Shown in pieces: positions 8,413 through 16,037 of a DNA stretch of 64,000 nucleotides. The notes beneath the pieces were generated by a model, which worked only from the letters and a program-made list of their open reading frames with translations, made no database searches and was not told the DNA's origin. The number at the start of each line of letters is the position of its first letter. Position 1 is the first letter of the stretch. The position numbers and the translations under genes are program-made. The stretch lies in the NCBI RefSeq assembly GCF_008642375.1, contig NZ_CP029194.1:1364001-1428000 (forward strand), given 5' to 3'. Source of the DNA: Streptomyces venezuelae. GTDB taxonomy: Bacteria; Actinomycetota; Actinomycetes; Streptomycetales; Streptomycetaceae.

Positions 8413-9135
8413 TCAACGGCGGCGGCCCGACGGGCGGCCGACTGGGGGCGGTAATACGGCTCCCCGCGTCTGGAGGGAGCGGGCCGTTGGTGTCACTGAC
8501 GGCAGTGGGCCGGCGTTGCCGGCAAGGCGCTCCTCGTACCACTGCAGCGCGCCCTCGGCGGTGGCGAAGCCCCCTTCGCGCAGGGTGTGTGTCCAGGTGT
8601 CGGTGTCCACGTCCTCGTGCAGCACGCGGAAGGGGGACGGGGCTCGTCCGTCGAGCGCGTGCAGGACGACGAGGGTGAGCAGGGAGTCGGGGTCGTCGTT
8701 CGTGTAGCTGGCCAGGAGGGCGAAGCGGTCGCCGTCGCCCCTGAGCCGCTCCTCCAGCACGCGGGTCGTCTCGTCGGCCGGTGCCGTACCTGTGCCGGGT
8801 GGCAGGCGGATGACGTCCGGCGGGCAGCCGCGGGAGATCAGGAAGGACTGGGCCATGACCGGTAGAGGAACGTGGGAGTGCTCGAAGCGAAACGTCCGCG
8901 CCGCGAGATCGCGCTGCAGATGGAGGGCGACGACCTGCGGCTCGCCGGGGATTCCGTAAGTGGCGGCTCCGTTGTGCAGGACGTAGTAGCTGGCCGAGTC
9001 CTCGTCCGTGTGGTGCTCGGCGAGCACGGTGAGCATGTCCTGCTCGATCTCGATCGCGTGCCAGAACGCCTCGTCGGTCTGTTCGTCAGCGGCCTCGAAA
9101 CCGTCGAGGCGGAGATCCGGTTCGGGTGGGGGCAT
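8413..9135 (-). CDS. Protein of unknown function (element-specific)
   Basis: 240 residues. It is acidic in the N-terminal half, with an alpha/beta pattern including 'DSASYYVLHNGAATYGIPGEPQVVALHLQRDLAARTFRFEH', 'LLTLVVLHALDG' and 'GFATAEGALQWYEERLAG'. The C-terminus is low-complexity Arg/Pro. There are no motifs that I can link to a family. Same strand as, and 28 bases downstream of, the next gene, so probably the last gene of the leftward transfer operon that starts at the divergent promoter near 11.95 kb. Confidence 0.6.
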   Translation of the reverse strand: MPPPEPDLRLDGFEAADEQTDEAFWHAIEIEQDMLTVLAEHHTDEDSASYYVLHNGAATYGIPGEPQVVALHLQRDLAARTFRFEHSHVPLPVMAQSFLISRGCPPDVIRLPPGTGTAPADETTRVLEERLRGDGDRFALLASYTNDDPDSLLTLVVLHALDGRAPSPFRVLHEDVDTDTWTHTLREGGFATAEGALQWYEERLAGNAGPLPSVTPTARSLQTRGAVLPPPVGRPSGRRR

Positions 9136-9163
9136 CGGGCCTCTCGGTCAGTCGGGATGAGGG

Positions 9164-9862
9164 TCATCGACGGCTGTGCGTCGCGCTCGGCCACGCCCCG
9201 GGCCGGCGTGCGGTCGGCACCGCCGCCGCGCTGCTGCGGTGACTGCGCGCCAGAGCCGCGCGGCCTGGAGCGGTGAGCGCGACCGGCTGTCCGGTGTGCA
9301 CCGGGTGGCTCGTGTCTCGGGAGACGAGGCCCAGGAATTCGAGCTGCTGGAGCTGGGCGTACGGAATCCGGGTACCCGAGGCCGTGGCCACCGACATCCG
9401 GCCCGTCAGAAGGTGCTCGTGCAGTTTGGCGCCGCCGGCGATGGCCAGCAGAGCGGCGTAGTCGGCGGCCGGCATCGCTTCACCGGCGGCCGGCTGTGCA
9501 GTGCGGGCGGAGCTCTCGATGGGCTCCAGGTCGGCGAGTACGAGCCGCGCCGCGACGGCGCGCTCGTCGGCTGCTGCTTCCAACTGGCCGACCGTACGGT
9601 CGATGCGCTGCAGCAGAGCGGCATCGACGGGGAATTCGCCGCTGGAGAGCCGGTGCAGCAGTGTGCGGTGGAAGCTCACGGCGGTCTCCGCCTTGACCAG
9701 GACGCGATGCCGGTCGACAAGGTCGGTGTGCCGCTCGTCGAGGATGCCTCGGTCGCGGTGGGCCCAGAGCGTGTCGACGTCGTGGCCGGTGGCCGCTTCG
9801 ATGCGCAGGTCGAGCGACGAGACCGCACGCCGTATCGCTCCCGGTGGAAGGTCAGGGGCCAT
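9164..9862 (-). CDS. Helical protein with C-terminal winged-helix-like region, unknown function
   Basis: 232 residues. The N-terminal 120 residues are helical (AETAVSFHRTLLHRL, LEAAADERAVAARLVLADLE). The C-terminal region (DYAALLAIAGGAKLHEHLLTG, YAQLQQLEFLGLVSRD, VALTAPGRAAL) looks like a winged helix. The protein at 31130-31942 has the same layout (helices, then 'RKGLASLARGDGVFREARHS', 'DALAAKELLTLTP', 'IRLTSAGIQALL'), so the pair may be paralogues on either side of the element. A DNA-binding or transfer accessory role is possible but unproven. Confidence 0.6.
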   Translation of the reverse strand: MAPDLPPGAIRRAVSSLDLRIEAATGHDVDTLWAHRDRGILDERHTDLVDRHRVLVKAETAVSFHRTLLHRLSSGEFPVDAALLQRIDRTVGQLEAAADERAVAARLVLADLEPIESSARTAQPAAGEAMPAADYAALLAIAGGAKLHEHLLTGRMSVATASGTRIPYAQLQQLEFLGLVSRDTSHPVHTGQPVALTAPGRAALARSHRSSAAAVPTARRPGAWPSATHSRR

Positions 9863-9880
9863 GGGGTACGACTCCTGTCG

Positions 9881-10369
9881 TCATCGGACGTGGTGCTGCG
9901 TGACACCGAGGGCGGGGCGGGGCAGGCCCGGCATCGCGGAGGGCAGCGGCGCCGGCGCCGGTACGGGGCCGTGGGTCGCGAGCTGGGGCGAACGCGAGCG
10001 GGAGGCGTGGGTCCGGGCGCTCAGTGGTCGGCGCATCATCCCGAGGCGGTGGCCGACGGTGTCGTAGATGTCGTTGCGGGCGCGTGGTCGTACGGCGACG
10101 ACATGGACCTCGCTGGGGTGCTGGGCGGTCGATGGGGCCGGCCGCACGGCGTAGACGACCCTCCACTCCTTGCGGGAGTCGACGAGGAGCTTGCGGTAGC
10201 CCGCCAGGTCGCCGGTCAGCTTCGTACCGAACAACTGGGCGTTGACCACGTCTTGCAGCTGAGCGAGGGCGAGGTCGCGGATGTCTCCGGGAGCCTGGAG
10301 GAGGTCGGTCAGGGCGTGCGGATCGAAGGACAGTCCGAAGGCCGGACGGTGCTCGGGCCCAGCCATCAC
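9881..10369 (-). CDS. RelE/ParE-like toxin-fold protein
   Basis: 162 residues. The first 110 have the RelE/ParE pattern: an initial helix pair 'LTDLLQAPGDIRDLALAQLQDVVNAQ', then 'LTGDLAGYRKLLVDSRKEWRVVYAV' and the strand 'VHVVAVRPRARNDIYDTVGHRLG', which resembles the core beta-sheet and the end helix of RelE ribonucleases. The remaining 50 residues are a low-complexity tail unusual for the family. No small antitoxin gene is next to it: the ATG overlaps the DUF4913 gene upstream and the downstream neighbour is a 232-residue protein. It could be a solitary toxin, a toxin with an unrecognised antitoxin partner, or a repurposed RNA-binding protein. Confidence 0.6.
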   Translation of the reverse strand: MMAGPEHRPAFGLSFDPHALTDLLQAPGDIRDLALAQLQDVVNAQLFGTKLTGDLAGYRKLLVDSRKEWRVVYAVRPAPSTAQHPSEVHVVAVRPRARNDIYDTVGHRLGMMRRPLSARTHASRSRSPQLATHGPVPAPAPLPSAMPGLPRPALGVTQHHVR

Positions 10370-11004
10370 GCCGCCATGTCCAGGTCACCGCCGGTCCCGT
10401 CCAACCTGTCCGCGGTACGGGCCGAGGGCTTCGGGCCGGGCAGGAGACGGTGCGAGGGTCGGTCCGGGGAGGTCATACAGGCCGACAGCGGGCCGCCTGG
10501 TCCCCGGATCGCGGCGATGGCGTGAGCGAGGAAGTCCCGGTGCCACACCAGCATGCCGGACAGCCCGGTCTCCGGGTCCTTGTGCTGCTGGTAGGCGAGC
10601 CAGAGCGCATGGAGCCAGGCGACGACGTCGTGGTGCTCCTGCCACTGGAGGCACCACGGCGCCGCCGTGGTGACCTCGGCTCCGTAGACGGGAAGGAGGA
10701 AGTCGTCGACCCAGTCCGACAGCGCGTCGAGCTCGTCCTCGTACGACTCGCCCTCCAGCTCAAGGATCGGCCGTGGCTGCGGCAAGACAGCCGGTGCCGA
10801 CCCGCCTGATCCGGGCATGCCGAAGGCAGCGAACGGCGGTGGCAAAGGCGTGGGCGCGGAGGCGAGGTCGTCGAGCTGCCGGGCCTGCTGCGCCGACTGC
10901 TCCATCAGTTTCCGAACGCTGGCCTCGATCCCTTCGAGATGGGAATCCGGAACGCGTATCGGTTCCCTTTCCCCGGTCTCTTCGGGGTGCGCGGTTTCGG
11001 GCAT
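10366..11004 (-). CDS. DUF4913 domain protein
   Basis: 212 residues. Residues of about 85-185 carry the DUF4913 pattern: WVDDFLLPVYG, WCLQWQEHHDVVAWLHALWLAYQ, GLSGMLVWHRDFLAHAI and PLSACM. The N-terminus has a short coiled-coil-like helix (EASVRKLMEQSAQQARQL). This family is found beside type IV secretion genes in actinobacterial plasmids and conjugative elements; its role is unknown but its position suggests a transfer accessory factor. It overlaps the RelE-like gene by four bases. Confidence 0.8.
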   Translation of the reverse strand: MPETAHPEETGEREPIRVPDSHLEGIEASVRKLMEQSAQQARQLDDLASAPTPLPPPFAAFGMPGSGGSAPAVLPQPRPILELEGESYEDELDALSDWVDDFLLPVYGAEVTTAAPWCLQWQEHHDVVAWLHALWLAYQQHKDPETGLSGMLVWHRDFLAHAIAAIRGPGGPLSACMTSPDRPSHRLLPGPKPSARTADRLDGTGGDLDMAA

Positions 11005-11052
11005 GGAAGGGCGACTCCTTGAAGACCTGGGCGAATAGCTGGAGTTGGAACG

Positions 11053-11808
11053 TCAGGCGGTCAGGCCGACGTCGTCCTTGGTGAGGGTCTGGCGGACGGT
11101 CTCGGTCAGGCGGTCGGCGGCGATCCCGGCGTAGTGCGGGGTCTTCTCGACGCCGATGAAGGCGCGGTCCTCCAGCAGAGCGGCCACGCCCGTGGAACCG
11201 GATCCGGCGCAGAAGTCGAGGACCGTGCCACCCGGCGGGGCGATCTTGACCAGCTCCCGCATGACCTCGACGGGCTTCTGCGTGATGTGCTGCCGGGCCT
11301 TTCCCGACGGCTGCGACGCGCTGTACAGGCCCGGCAGGTAGACCGGGTTGCGAGAGCCGTCGATCGCTCCCTTCGAGGCCCACACGATGAACTCACAGTT
11401 CTGCGTGAAACGGCCCTTCTGCGGCCTGGCCTGCGGCTTGTGCCAGGCCAGCACGCCGCGCCACAGCCAGCCGGCTGCCTGGATCGCATCCGTCGTGACG
11501 GGGAGCTGACGCCAGTCGGTGAACAGCAGCGCGGTCCCGCCGTCCTTCGTCAGCCGGTGGGCCTCGGTCATGATCTGCGTGAGCCAGAAGCCGTAGCTGC
11601 GCTGGTCCATGTTCTCGCCAGTGAAGTCGGCGAGGGCGTGCGTGGCGTCGGCGGAGGTGTACTTCTGCTTCGCACTGCGGCTTGTGCGTTCCTTCGCTGT
11701 CCGGCCTCCGCTGTTGTACGGCGGGTCGGTGATGACGGAGTCGACGCAGTCGTCCGGCAGGCCGGCGAGGACGCTGAGAGCGTCGCCCTGGTGGAGAGAA
11801 AAGGACAA
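11053..11808 (-). CDS. Site-specific DNA methyltransferase (N4/N6 amino-methyltransferase type)
   Basis: 251 residues. The catalytic motif IV is DPPY at residues 28-31, placed before the SAM-binding motif I 'LDFCAGSGSTG' near residue 200, an order seen in beta-class adenine-N6 or cytosine-N4 enzymes. The segment 'ALLFTDWRQLPVTTDAIQAAGW' and 'HITQKPVEVMRELV' are also family features. There is no restriction endonuclease next to it, so it is probably an orphan enzyme that could protect element DNA in a new host. It is the first gene of the leftward operon, about 127 bases downstream of the minus-strand -10 box. Confidence 0.85.
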   Translation of the reverse strand: MSFSLHQGDALSVLAGLPDDCVDSVITDPPYNSGGRTAKERTSRSAKQKYTSADATHALADFTGENMDQRSYGFWLTQIMTEAHRLTKDGGTALLFTDWRQLPVTTDAIQAAGWLWRGVLAWHKPQARPQKGRFTQNCEFIVWASKGAIDGSRNPVYLPGLYSASQPSGKARQHITQKPVEVMRELVKIAPPGGTVLDFCAGSGSTGVAALLEDRAFIGVEKTPHYAGIAADRLTETVRQTLTKDDVGLTA

Positions 11809-11934
11809 AGGGGTACCCCGATTCGAGTGCGGTGAATAGCGAGATCACTCGCTCAGAGGAGGTCCCGCGGGGCCGGAGTTGGGCATGCAGAAGCCCAGGG
11901 CCACGGAAGCATGAGGAGCGAGGAGAGTTCCAAA

Positions 11935-11963
11935 ACTGTAGGTGCAGAACGCCGGTCAACCAA
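11935..11963 (-). promoter_or_regulatory. Promoter of the leftward transfer operon
   Basis: On the minus strand: -35 TTGGTT (complement at 11958-11963), 17-base spacer, -10 TACAGT (complement at 11935-11940). It overlaps a GGTTGACC block in the same position as GGTCGACC in the opposite promoter. It drives the methyltransferase, DUF4913 and RelE-like genes. Confidence 0.6.
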
Positions 11964-12010
11964 GAAGGGGATGGAAGAGGAGTCGCATTCCGATCCCTCT
12001 TGCCGACTTT

Positions 12011-12039
12011 TTGGTCGACCGGGATTTCGGACCTACTGT
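12011..12039 (+). promoter_or_regulatory. Promoter of the rightward type IV secretion operon
   Basis: -35 TTGGTC (12011-12016), 17-base spacer, -10 TACTGT (12034-12039), followed by GTTTTGGAAC, the same downstream sequence as on the other strand. The perfect 8-bp palindrome GGTCGACC lies over the -35 region and is a candidate operator. A leader of about 280 bases follows before the first large gene. Confidence 0.6.
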
Positions 12040-12262
12040 TTTGGAACCGCCCGGCGCACACCGCCGATGGCTCGCCCCACCCTCATGCCTCCTGGGCTCT
12101 CCCTGCTCCGGCATGCCTGAGCCAATTCCGGCGTGCGGTGCGAGCGGTAACTCGCCCGCACGCCCGGTCTCTCCAGATCACCCGTCTCCGGCCGCCGCAC
12201 CCCTTCCGACCGTCATCACGCGTGCGCGGCAGGCCGAACCCTGCACCCTCAAGGACCGCTCT

Positions 12263-12325
12263 GTGATGTCTCGTTACCCGCCCATGTCCGTAACCCGACT
12301 CGGACGAGTGAACCGCTCCGGGTGA
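12263..12325 (+). CDS. Short leader ORF coupled to the first transfer gene
   Basis: A GTG (12263) immediately followed by an in-frame ATG stands seven bases after AAGGA (12251-12255) and opens a 20-codon frame ending in TGA at 12323-12325. That TGA overlaps the GTG start (12322-12324) of the VirB1-like gene, which has no ribosome site of its own. Translation of the large gene therefore probably depends on this small frame. It could be a true leader peptide or the last codons of a lost upstream gene. Confidence 0.5.
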   Translation: MMSRYPPMSVTRLGRVNRSG

Positions 12326-13440
12326 AGGTCCTCGCCGCCGGCATCGGCGTCGTCTTCCTCTCTCCTCTTCTCATCGGCGGCACGGCCATGGCGATGGCCG
12401 CCTCCAGCGATGCCGTCCAGAGCACCAGCTCGATCGGCCATTGCCTTCCCGACCTCGATACGGACAAGGTCGCCGATCAGGTGACTCGCATCCTCGACGG
12501 TGCGGACGCCTCCGACGTCCGCATCGAGGGCCTCGACCTGCCTGGCGAACAGATCCCCCACGCACAGACCATCGTCGCCACCGGCATCAGCCTCGACGTG
12601 CCCAAACGCGGGCAGATCATCGCCCTCGCCACCGCCATGCAGGAGTCCCGGCTGCGGAACCTCGCCTACGGCGACCGCGACTCGCTGGGGCTTTTCCAGC
12701 AGCGCCCCAGCCAGGGCTGGGGCACCGCTGAGCAGATCCGCGATCCCGTCCACGCCTCGGAACAGTTCTACAAGGTGCTGCTGAAGGTGAACGGCTGGCA
12801 GCAGATGACGGTGACGCAGGCCGCGCAAGCCGTACAGCGCTCTGGCTACCCGGAGGCGTACGCGCAGTGGGAGCCTCTCGCCACCGCGCTACAGAAGGCC
12901 GTCGCCGCCACCTTCCCCGGCGCCGACCGCGACCGCCCCGGCAAGAGCACCGAAGGCAAGGTCACCCTCTCGGGCTGCGGCACGGCGGACGGCTCGTCGT
13001 TCGGGCCGATCCGTGAAGGTGCCGTCCCGAAGGGCTACACAATCCCGAAGGGCACCGACCCGCGGGCCCGTACGGCGATCGTCTGGGCGATGCGCCAGCT
13101 CGGCACGATGTACCAGTGGGGTGGCTCGTGCACGGCCCCGCACGGCCCCGACCCGATGGGCCGATGCGACTGCAGCTCGCTGATGCAGCAGGCGTACTCC
13201 GAGGCCGGCATCAAGCTCACCCGCACCACGTACACGCAGGTCAACGAGGGCAAGCCTGTCTCGACGACGAGCCTGAAGCCCGGTGACCTGATCTTCTCCC
13301 GGGGCACCGCCGTCCGGCCCGAGCACGTCGGCATGGCGATCGGTCAGGGCCTCGTGATCGAAGCGCCGAAGACCGGCAAGCCCGTGCGGATCACGCCCCT
13401 CACCGACTGGGACGTCCTCGCCGTGCGCCGCGTCCTCTGA
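12322..13440 (+). CDS. VirB1-like peptidoglycan hydrolase (transglycosylase-like plus NlpC/P60)
   Basis: 372 residues. A hydrophobic N-terminus (about 4-27) should anchor or export it. Residues of about 90-190 resemble a lysozyme-like/transglycosylase domain (ATAMQESRLRNL, SLGLFQQRPSQGWG). Residues of about 245-372 are NlpC/P60, with catalytic Cys284 in CDCSS and His335 in HVGMAIG. It would open the cell wall locally for the secretion channel. The GTG start overlaps the stop of a short coupled frame. It is the first large gene of the rightward transfer operon. Confidence 0.85.
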   Translation: MKVLAAGIGVVFLSPLLIGGTAMAMAASSDAVQSTSSIGHCLPDLDTDKVADQVTRILDGADASDVRIEGLDLPGEQIPHAQTIVATGISLDVPKRGQIIALATAMQESRLRNLAYGDRDSLGLFQQRPSQGWGTAEQIRDPVHASEQFYKVLLKVNGWQQMTVTQAAQAVQRSGYPEAYAQWEPLATALQKAVAATFPGADRDRPGKSTEGKVTLSGCGTADGSSFGPIREGAVPKGYTIPKGTDPRARTAIVWAMRQLGTMYQWGGSCTAPHGPDPMGRCDCSSLMQQAYSEAGIKLTRTTYTQVNEGKPVSTTSLKPGDLIFSRGTAVRPEHVGMAIGQGLVIEAPKTGKPVRITPLTDWDVLAVRRVL

Positions 13441-13559
13441 CGTCCCGCCCGACGCCGCCTGTCCTCGCCACAGGCGCCATGTCCCCCGCGCACGTCGCGC
13501 CGCCTCTCCCCCTCCCCGCCGGGCCTCGGCCTGCGCCCTGAAGGAGTTTCCCCATACCC

Positions 13560-13868
13560 ATGCCGTTCGCTGACCGCATCCTCCACCTCGCCTACGACCC
13601 CGGCATCACCCCCAAGGGAGGCGGACTGCCCGGCCTGTCCGTCCTGAAGAACGTCGTCTCCAGCATCAACATGTTCGGCCTCATCGCCGTGGTCGGCGCG
13701 CTCGCCGTCTCGCTCGGCGTGTGGGCCTGGGGCCACCACACCGGCGGCCACCAGGCCGAGGCCAACGGCAAGAAGGGCGCGCTCGTCGCGGCGGGCGCCG
13801 CCCTCGGCCTGGGCGCTGCCAACGGCATCGTCACCTTCTTCAGCGCCCTGGGGTCGCAGGTCCACTGA
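13560..13868 (+). CDS. DUF6112-type small membrane protein (VirB2-like pilin candidate)
   Basis: 102 residues with two hydrophobic segments (MFGLIAVVGALAVSLGVW and ALVAAGAALGLGAANGIVTF) flanking a positively charged loop GHHTGGHQAEANGKKG. This size and layout match the DUF6112 family found between the VirB1-like and VirB8-like genes of actinobacterial conjugative elements, and resemble VirB2 pilins. The ATG at 13560 stands 13 bases after AAGGAG (13541-13546), which is far; an in-frame ATA stands at the usual seven-base distance (13554), so the real start may be two codons upstream. The stop overlaps the next ATG by one base. Confidence 0.7.
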   Translation: MPFADRILHLAYDPGITPKGGGLPGLSVLKNVVSSINMFGLIAVVGALAVSLGVWAWGHHTGGHQAEANGKKGALVAAGAALGLGAANGIVTFFSALGSQVH

Positions 13869-14557
13869 TGCTGAAACGATCGATCTCCCGATCGGCCTAC
13901 GTCACGGGCTGGTCGCCCACCCGCAGGGCACTGCTGATCGTCGCCGTGCTCTTCACCCTGATCGCCGTCACCGGCCTGACCGCCGCGCTGACGGGGAAAC
14001 GCGACCATCCCTCCGAGTCCGCCGGCAGTCCCGCCCCGTCATCACCGAGCAGCACGACGGCACCTGCCAGCAGCGGAAATCCGCATGCCGGTACGGGTTC
14101 GGTACCTGCACCGCCACGGATCGCCGACCCCATCGCCTTCGCCCAGCGGGCCGCGGCCATGCTCTGGTCCTACGACACCCGCGACACCACCCGTGATGCG
14201 CAGATCGCCGGCATGGAGCGCTGGATGACGAAGGAGTCGCAGTACAGCGACTGGCTCTCGGTCTCCGCGCAGGTGCCGGACCCGACACTCTGGTCGCGCA
14301 TGGCCGACCAGCAGCAGCACGCCAGCGCGGCCATGGCCGAGGGCCACTATCCGGCGGCGTTCAAGCAGGCCCTCGCGCAGGATCCGGCCGCGATCACCAA
14401 GGCGTACATCTACGCCGTGACCGTGACCGGCAAGCAGCGGATCACATGGGCCAAGGGCGGCGGTGGGGCGGAGGACCGCTCCGTAACCCTCGCCGTGCAG
14501 TGCCGGCCGTCCCACGACTGCACCCTGGTCGCCATCGCCCCGCGCGTCGCGCCCTGA
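13868..14557 (+). CDS. Conjugal transfer protein, VirB8/TcpC-like
   Basis: 229 residues. It has a short cytoplasmic N-terminus, one membrane helix (about 22-42, ALLIVAVLFTLIAVTGLTAAL), a Ser/Pro/Thr-rich linker, and a C-terminal soluble domain (about 85-229: AFAQRAAAMLWSYDT, then AQVPDPTLWSRMADQQQHA). The type II membrane layout and the NTF2-like size fit the TcpC/VirB8 assembly factor that sits outside the membrane in type IV systems. It overlaps the pilin-like gene by one base and is followed by the TrbL-like gene. Confidence 0.75.
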   Translation: MLKRSISRSAYVTGWSPTRRALLIVAVLFTLIAVTGLTAALTGKRDHPSESAGSPAPSSPSSTTAPASSGNPHAGTGSVPAPPRIADPIAFAQRAAAMLWSYDTRDTTRDAQIAGMERWMTKESQYSDWLSVSAQVPDPTLWSRMADQQQHASAAMAEGHYPAAFKQALAQDPAAITKAYIYAVTVTGKQRITWAKGGGGAEDRSVTLAVQCRPSHDCTLVAIAPRVAP

Positions 14558-14588
14558 CCCGCCCTGACAGAAAGGAGGGACCCCTTCC

Positions 14589-15953
14589 ATGGGCTTCTGC
14601 GATCTTCCCCTCGCGGGCACCGTCTGCGCGGTCGGCGATGCGGTCGACTTCGCCTCCGACCCGGGCAAGGCGATCGGCGACTGGATGGCGAAGTCAGCCG
14701 GCGAACTCGCCGCCACCGCAGCCGACCTGGCCGCCAGGGCCGTCAACGCCACGACCGACGTGGACCTTCGTGCCGGATGGTTCGTCGACAACTACGAACT
14801 GCTCCTCCCCATCGGCCTCGTCCTGCTGGTCGCCACGTTCTGCGCCCAGCTCATCCGGGCCGCGGTCCGCCGCGACGGCCAGGCCCTCGCCCAAGCGCTC
14901 ACCGGCACAGCCAGCGGCGTGCTGTTCTCGTTCTGCGCCATCGCGTTCACCACCGTGGCCATCGAGGTTGTCGACGCCCTCTCCGACGGGTTGTTCAAGG
15001 CCGCGCATCTGGACATCGAGTCCGCGGTCCGGCGGATCGTCAAGGTGGGGCAGATCGCTGCCCTTTCCGGGCTCGGCTGGCTCGTCACCGCTCTCGTCGG
15101 CCTCGGCGCCGCGATCGGTGCGCTCCTCTACTGGTGCATGATGATGACCCGCAAGGTGGGCATACTGCTCATGGTCACGCTGGCTGTGTTCGCGGGCGCC
15201 GGAGGCGGCTGGGAGGTGGCCCGCCGCTGGCGGCGCGGCTGGATCGAAGCCACCGCCACCCTCGTGGTCTCCAAGCTCTTGATGACGATCGTGTTCGTCC
15301 TCGGCATCGCCGCGATGGGCAAGACCGAAGCGGACGACGGCCTGGCCGCGCTCGCCGACGTCATGGCCGGCATCGTCATCATGGTGTTGATCCTTTTGTG
15401 CCCCTACGCGACCTTCAAGTTCGTCCACTGGGCAGCAGAGGGATCGGACGGAGAATCGCTCCACCGCGCCGGCGGCGCCGGCGCCCAACTCGCCAAGCAG
15501 CACGCGGAGAAAGCCACGCGCAAGGCCGTCCAGGTGGCGGCGACCGCCGGAACCGGTGGTGCCGCGGCCGGGGCAGGCGCCGCTCCGCAGGGGCCCGATT
15601 CAGTCCCTGGTGGGGGCGGATTCCCAGGCGACATCGCCTCTAACCCGACCAGTGGTCAGGAGAGTTCGCAGAGCAGCGGATCGGGTGTCTCGCCCGGTGG
15701 GGAAGCCGCGCTGTCCAGCCTGGAGAAGGCGGTGCAGCCCCCGCCGACCAGCGTCTCCGACGACACCGGCGGCCAGTTCGGCGGCGGCGCGGGACCGAAT
15801 GGCTCCGCGCCCGGCGCCGCAACCGGCCAGGGCGGCGGGTGGCAGTCCACGCCGCCGTCGACCAGCCCGCCGCCACAGGGCGCCCCGTCCACGTCCGGCT
15901 CGTCGGCCGGGGCCGGATGGTCGGCTTCCCCACCCCCTCCGTCCGGCCTCTGA
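14589..15953 (+). CDS. TrbL/VirB6-like polytopic membrane protein
   Basis: 454 residues. About six hydrophobic segments lie between residues 70 and 285 (LLLPIGLVLLVATFCA, VLFSFCAIAFTTVAIEVV, LGWLVTALVGLGAAIGALLY, ILLMVTLAVFAGAGG, LLMTIVFVLGIAAMG, VMAGIVIMVLILLCPY). The last 160 residues are a glycine/serine/proline-rich disordered tail. This is the usual form of the VirB6/TrbL channel subunit in Streptomyces elements. GGAGGG ahead of ATG 14589 supports the start. Confidence 0.8.
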   Translation: MGFCDLPLAGTVCAVGDAVDFASDPGKAIGDWMAKSAGELAATAADLAARAVNATTDVDLRAGWFVDNYELLLPIGLVLLVATFCAQLIRAAVRRDGQALAQALTGTASGVLFSFCAIAFTTVAIEVVDALSDGLFKAAHLDIESAVRRIVKVGQIAALSGLGWLVTALVGLGAAIGALLYWCMMMTRKVGILLMVTLAVFAGAGGGWEVARRWRRGWIEATATLVVSKLLMTIVFVLGIAAMGKTEADDGLAALADVMAGIVIMVLILLCPYATFKFVHWAAEGSDGESLHRAGGAGAQLAKQHAEKATRKAVQVAATAGTGGAAAGAGAAPQGPDSVPGGGGFPGDIASNPTSGQESSQSSGSGVSPGGEAALSSLEKAVQPPPTSVSDDTGGQFGGGAGPNGSAPGAATGQGGGWQSTPPSTSPPPQGAPSTSGSSAGAGWSASPPPPSGL

Positions 15954-16037
15954 GCCTCTGATCCTTGCCCCGGGGCGGGAGCCATCCCAGGCTTCCCGCC
16001 CCGGGGCGACCACCCCGCGCACGTCTGGACCGCCCAC

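Larger units (their letters stand above)
11927..12047. repeat. 41-bp imperfect inverted repeat forming two divergent promoters
   Basis: Arm 1 (11927-11967) and the reverse complement of arm 2 (12007-12047) are identical at 33 of 41 positions, with ungapped alignment and 39 bases between the arms. Identical blocks are GTTCCAAAAC, GTAGGT, CCGGTC and ACCAA. Each arm holds the same promoter layout, pointing outwards. It separates the leftward and rightward transfer operons. A role as oriT or regulator-binding site is possible in addition to promoter function. Confidence 0.75.

Noticed and set aside
9176..10525. Plus-strand frame of 449 codons
   Set aside because: It runs across three overlapping minus-strand genes whose proteins are coherent; the plus reading is Gly/Arg/Val-rich noise.
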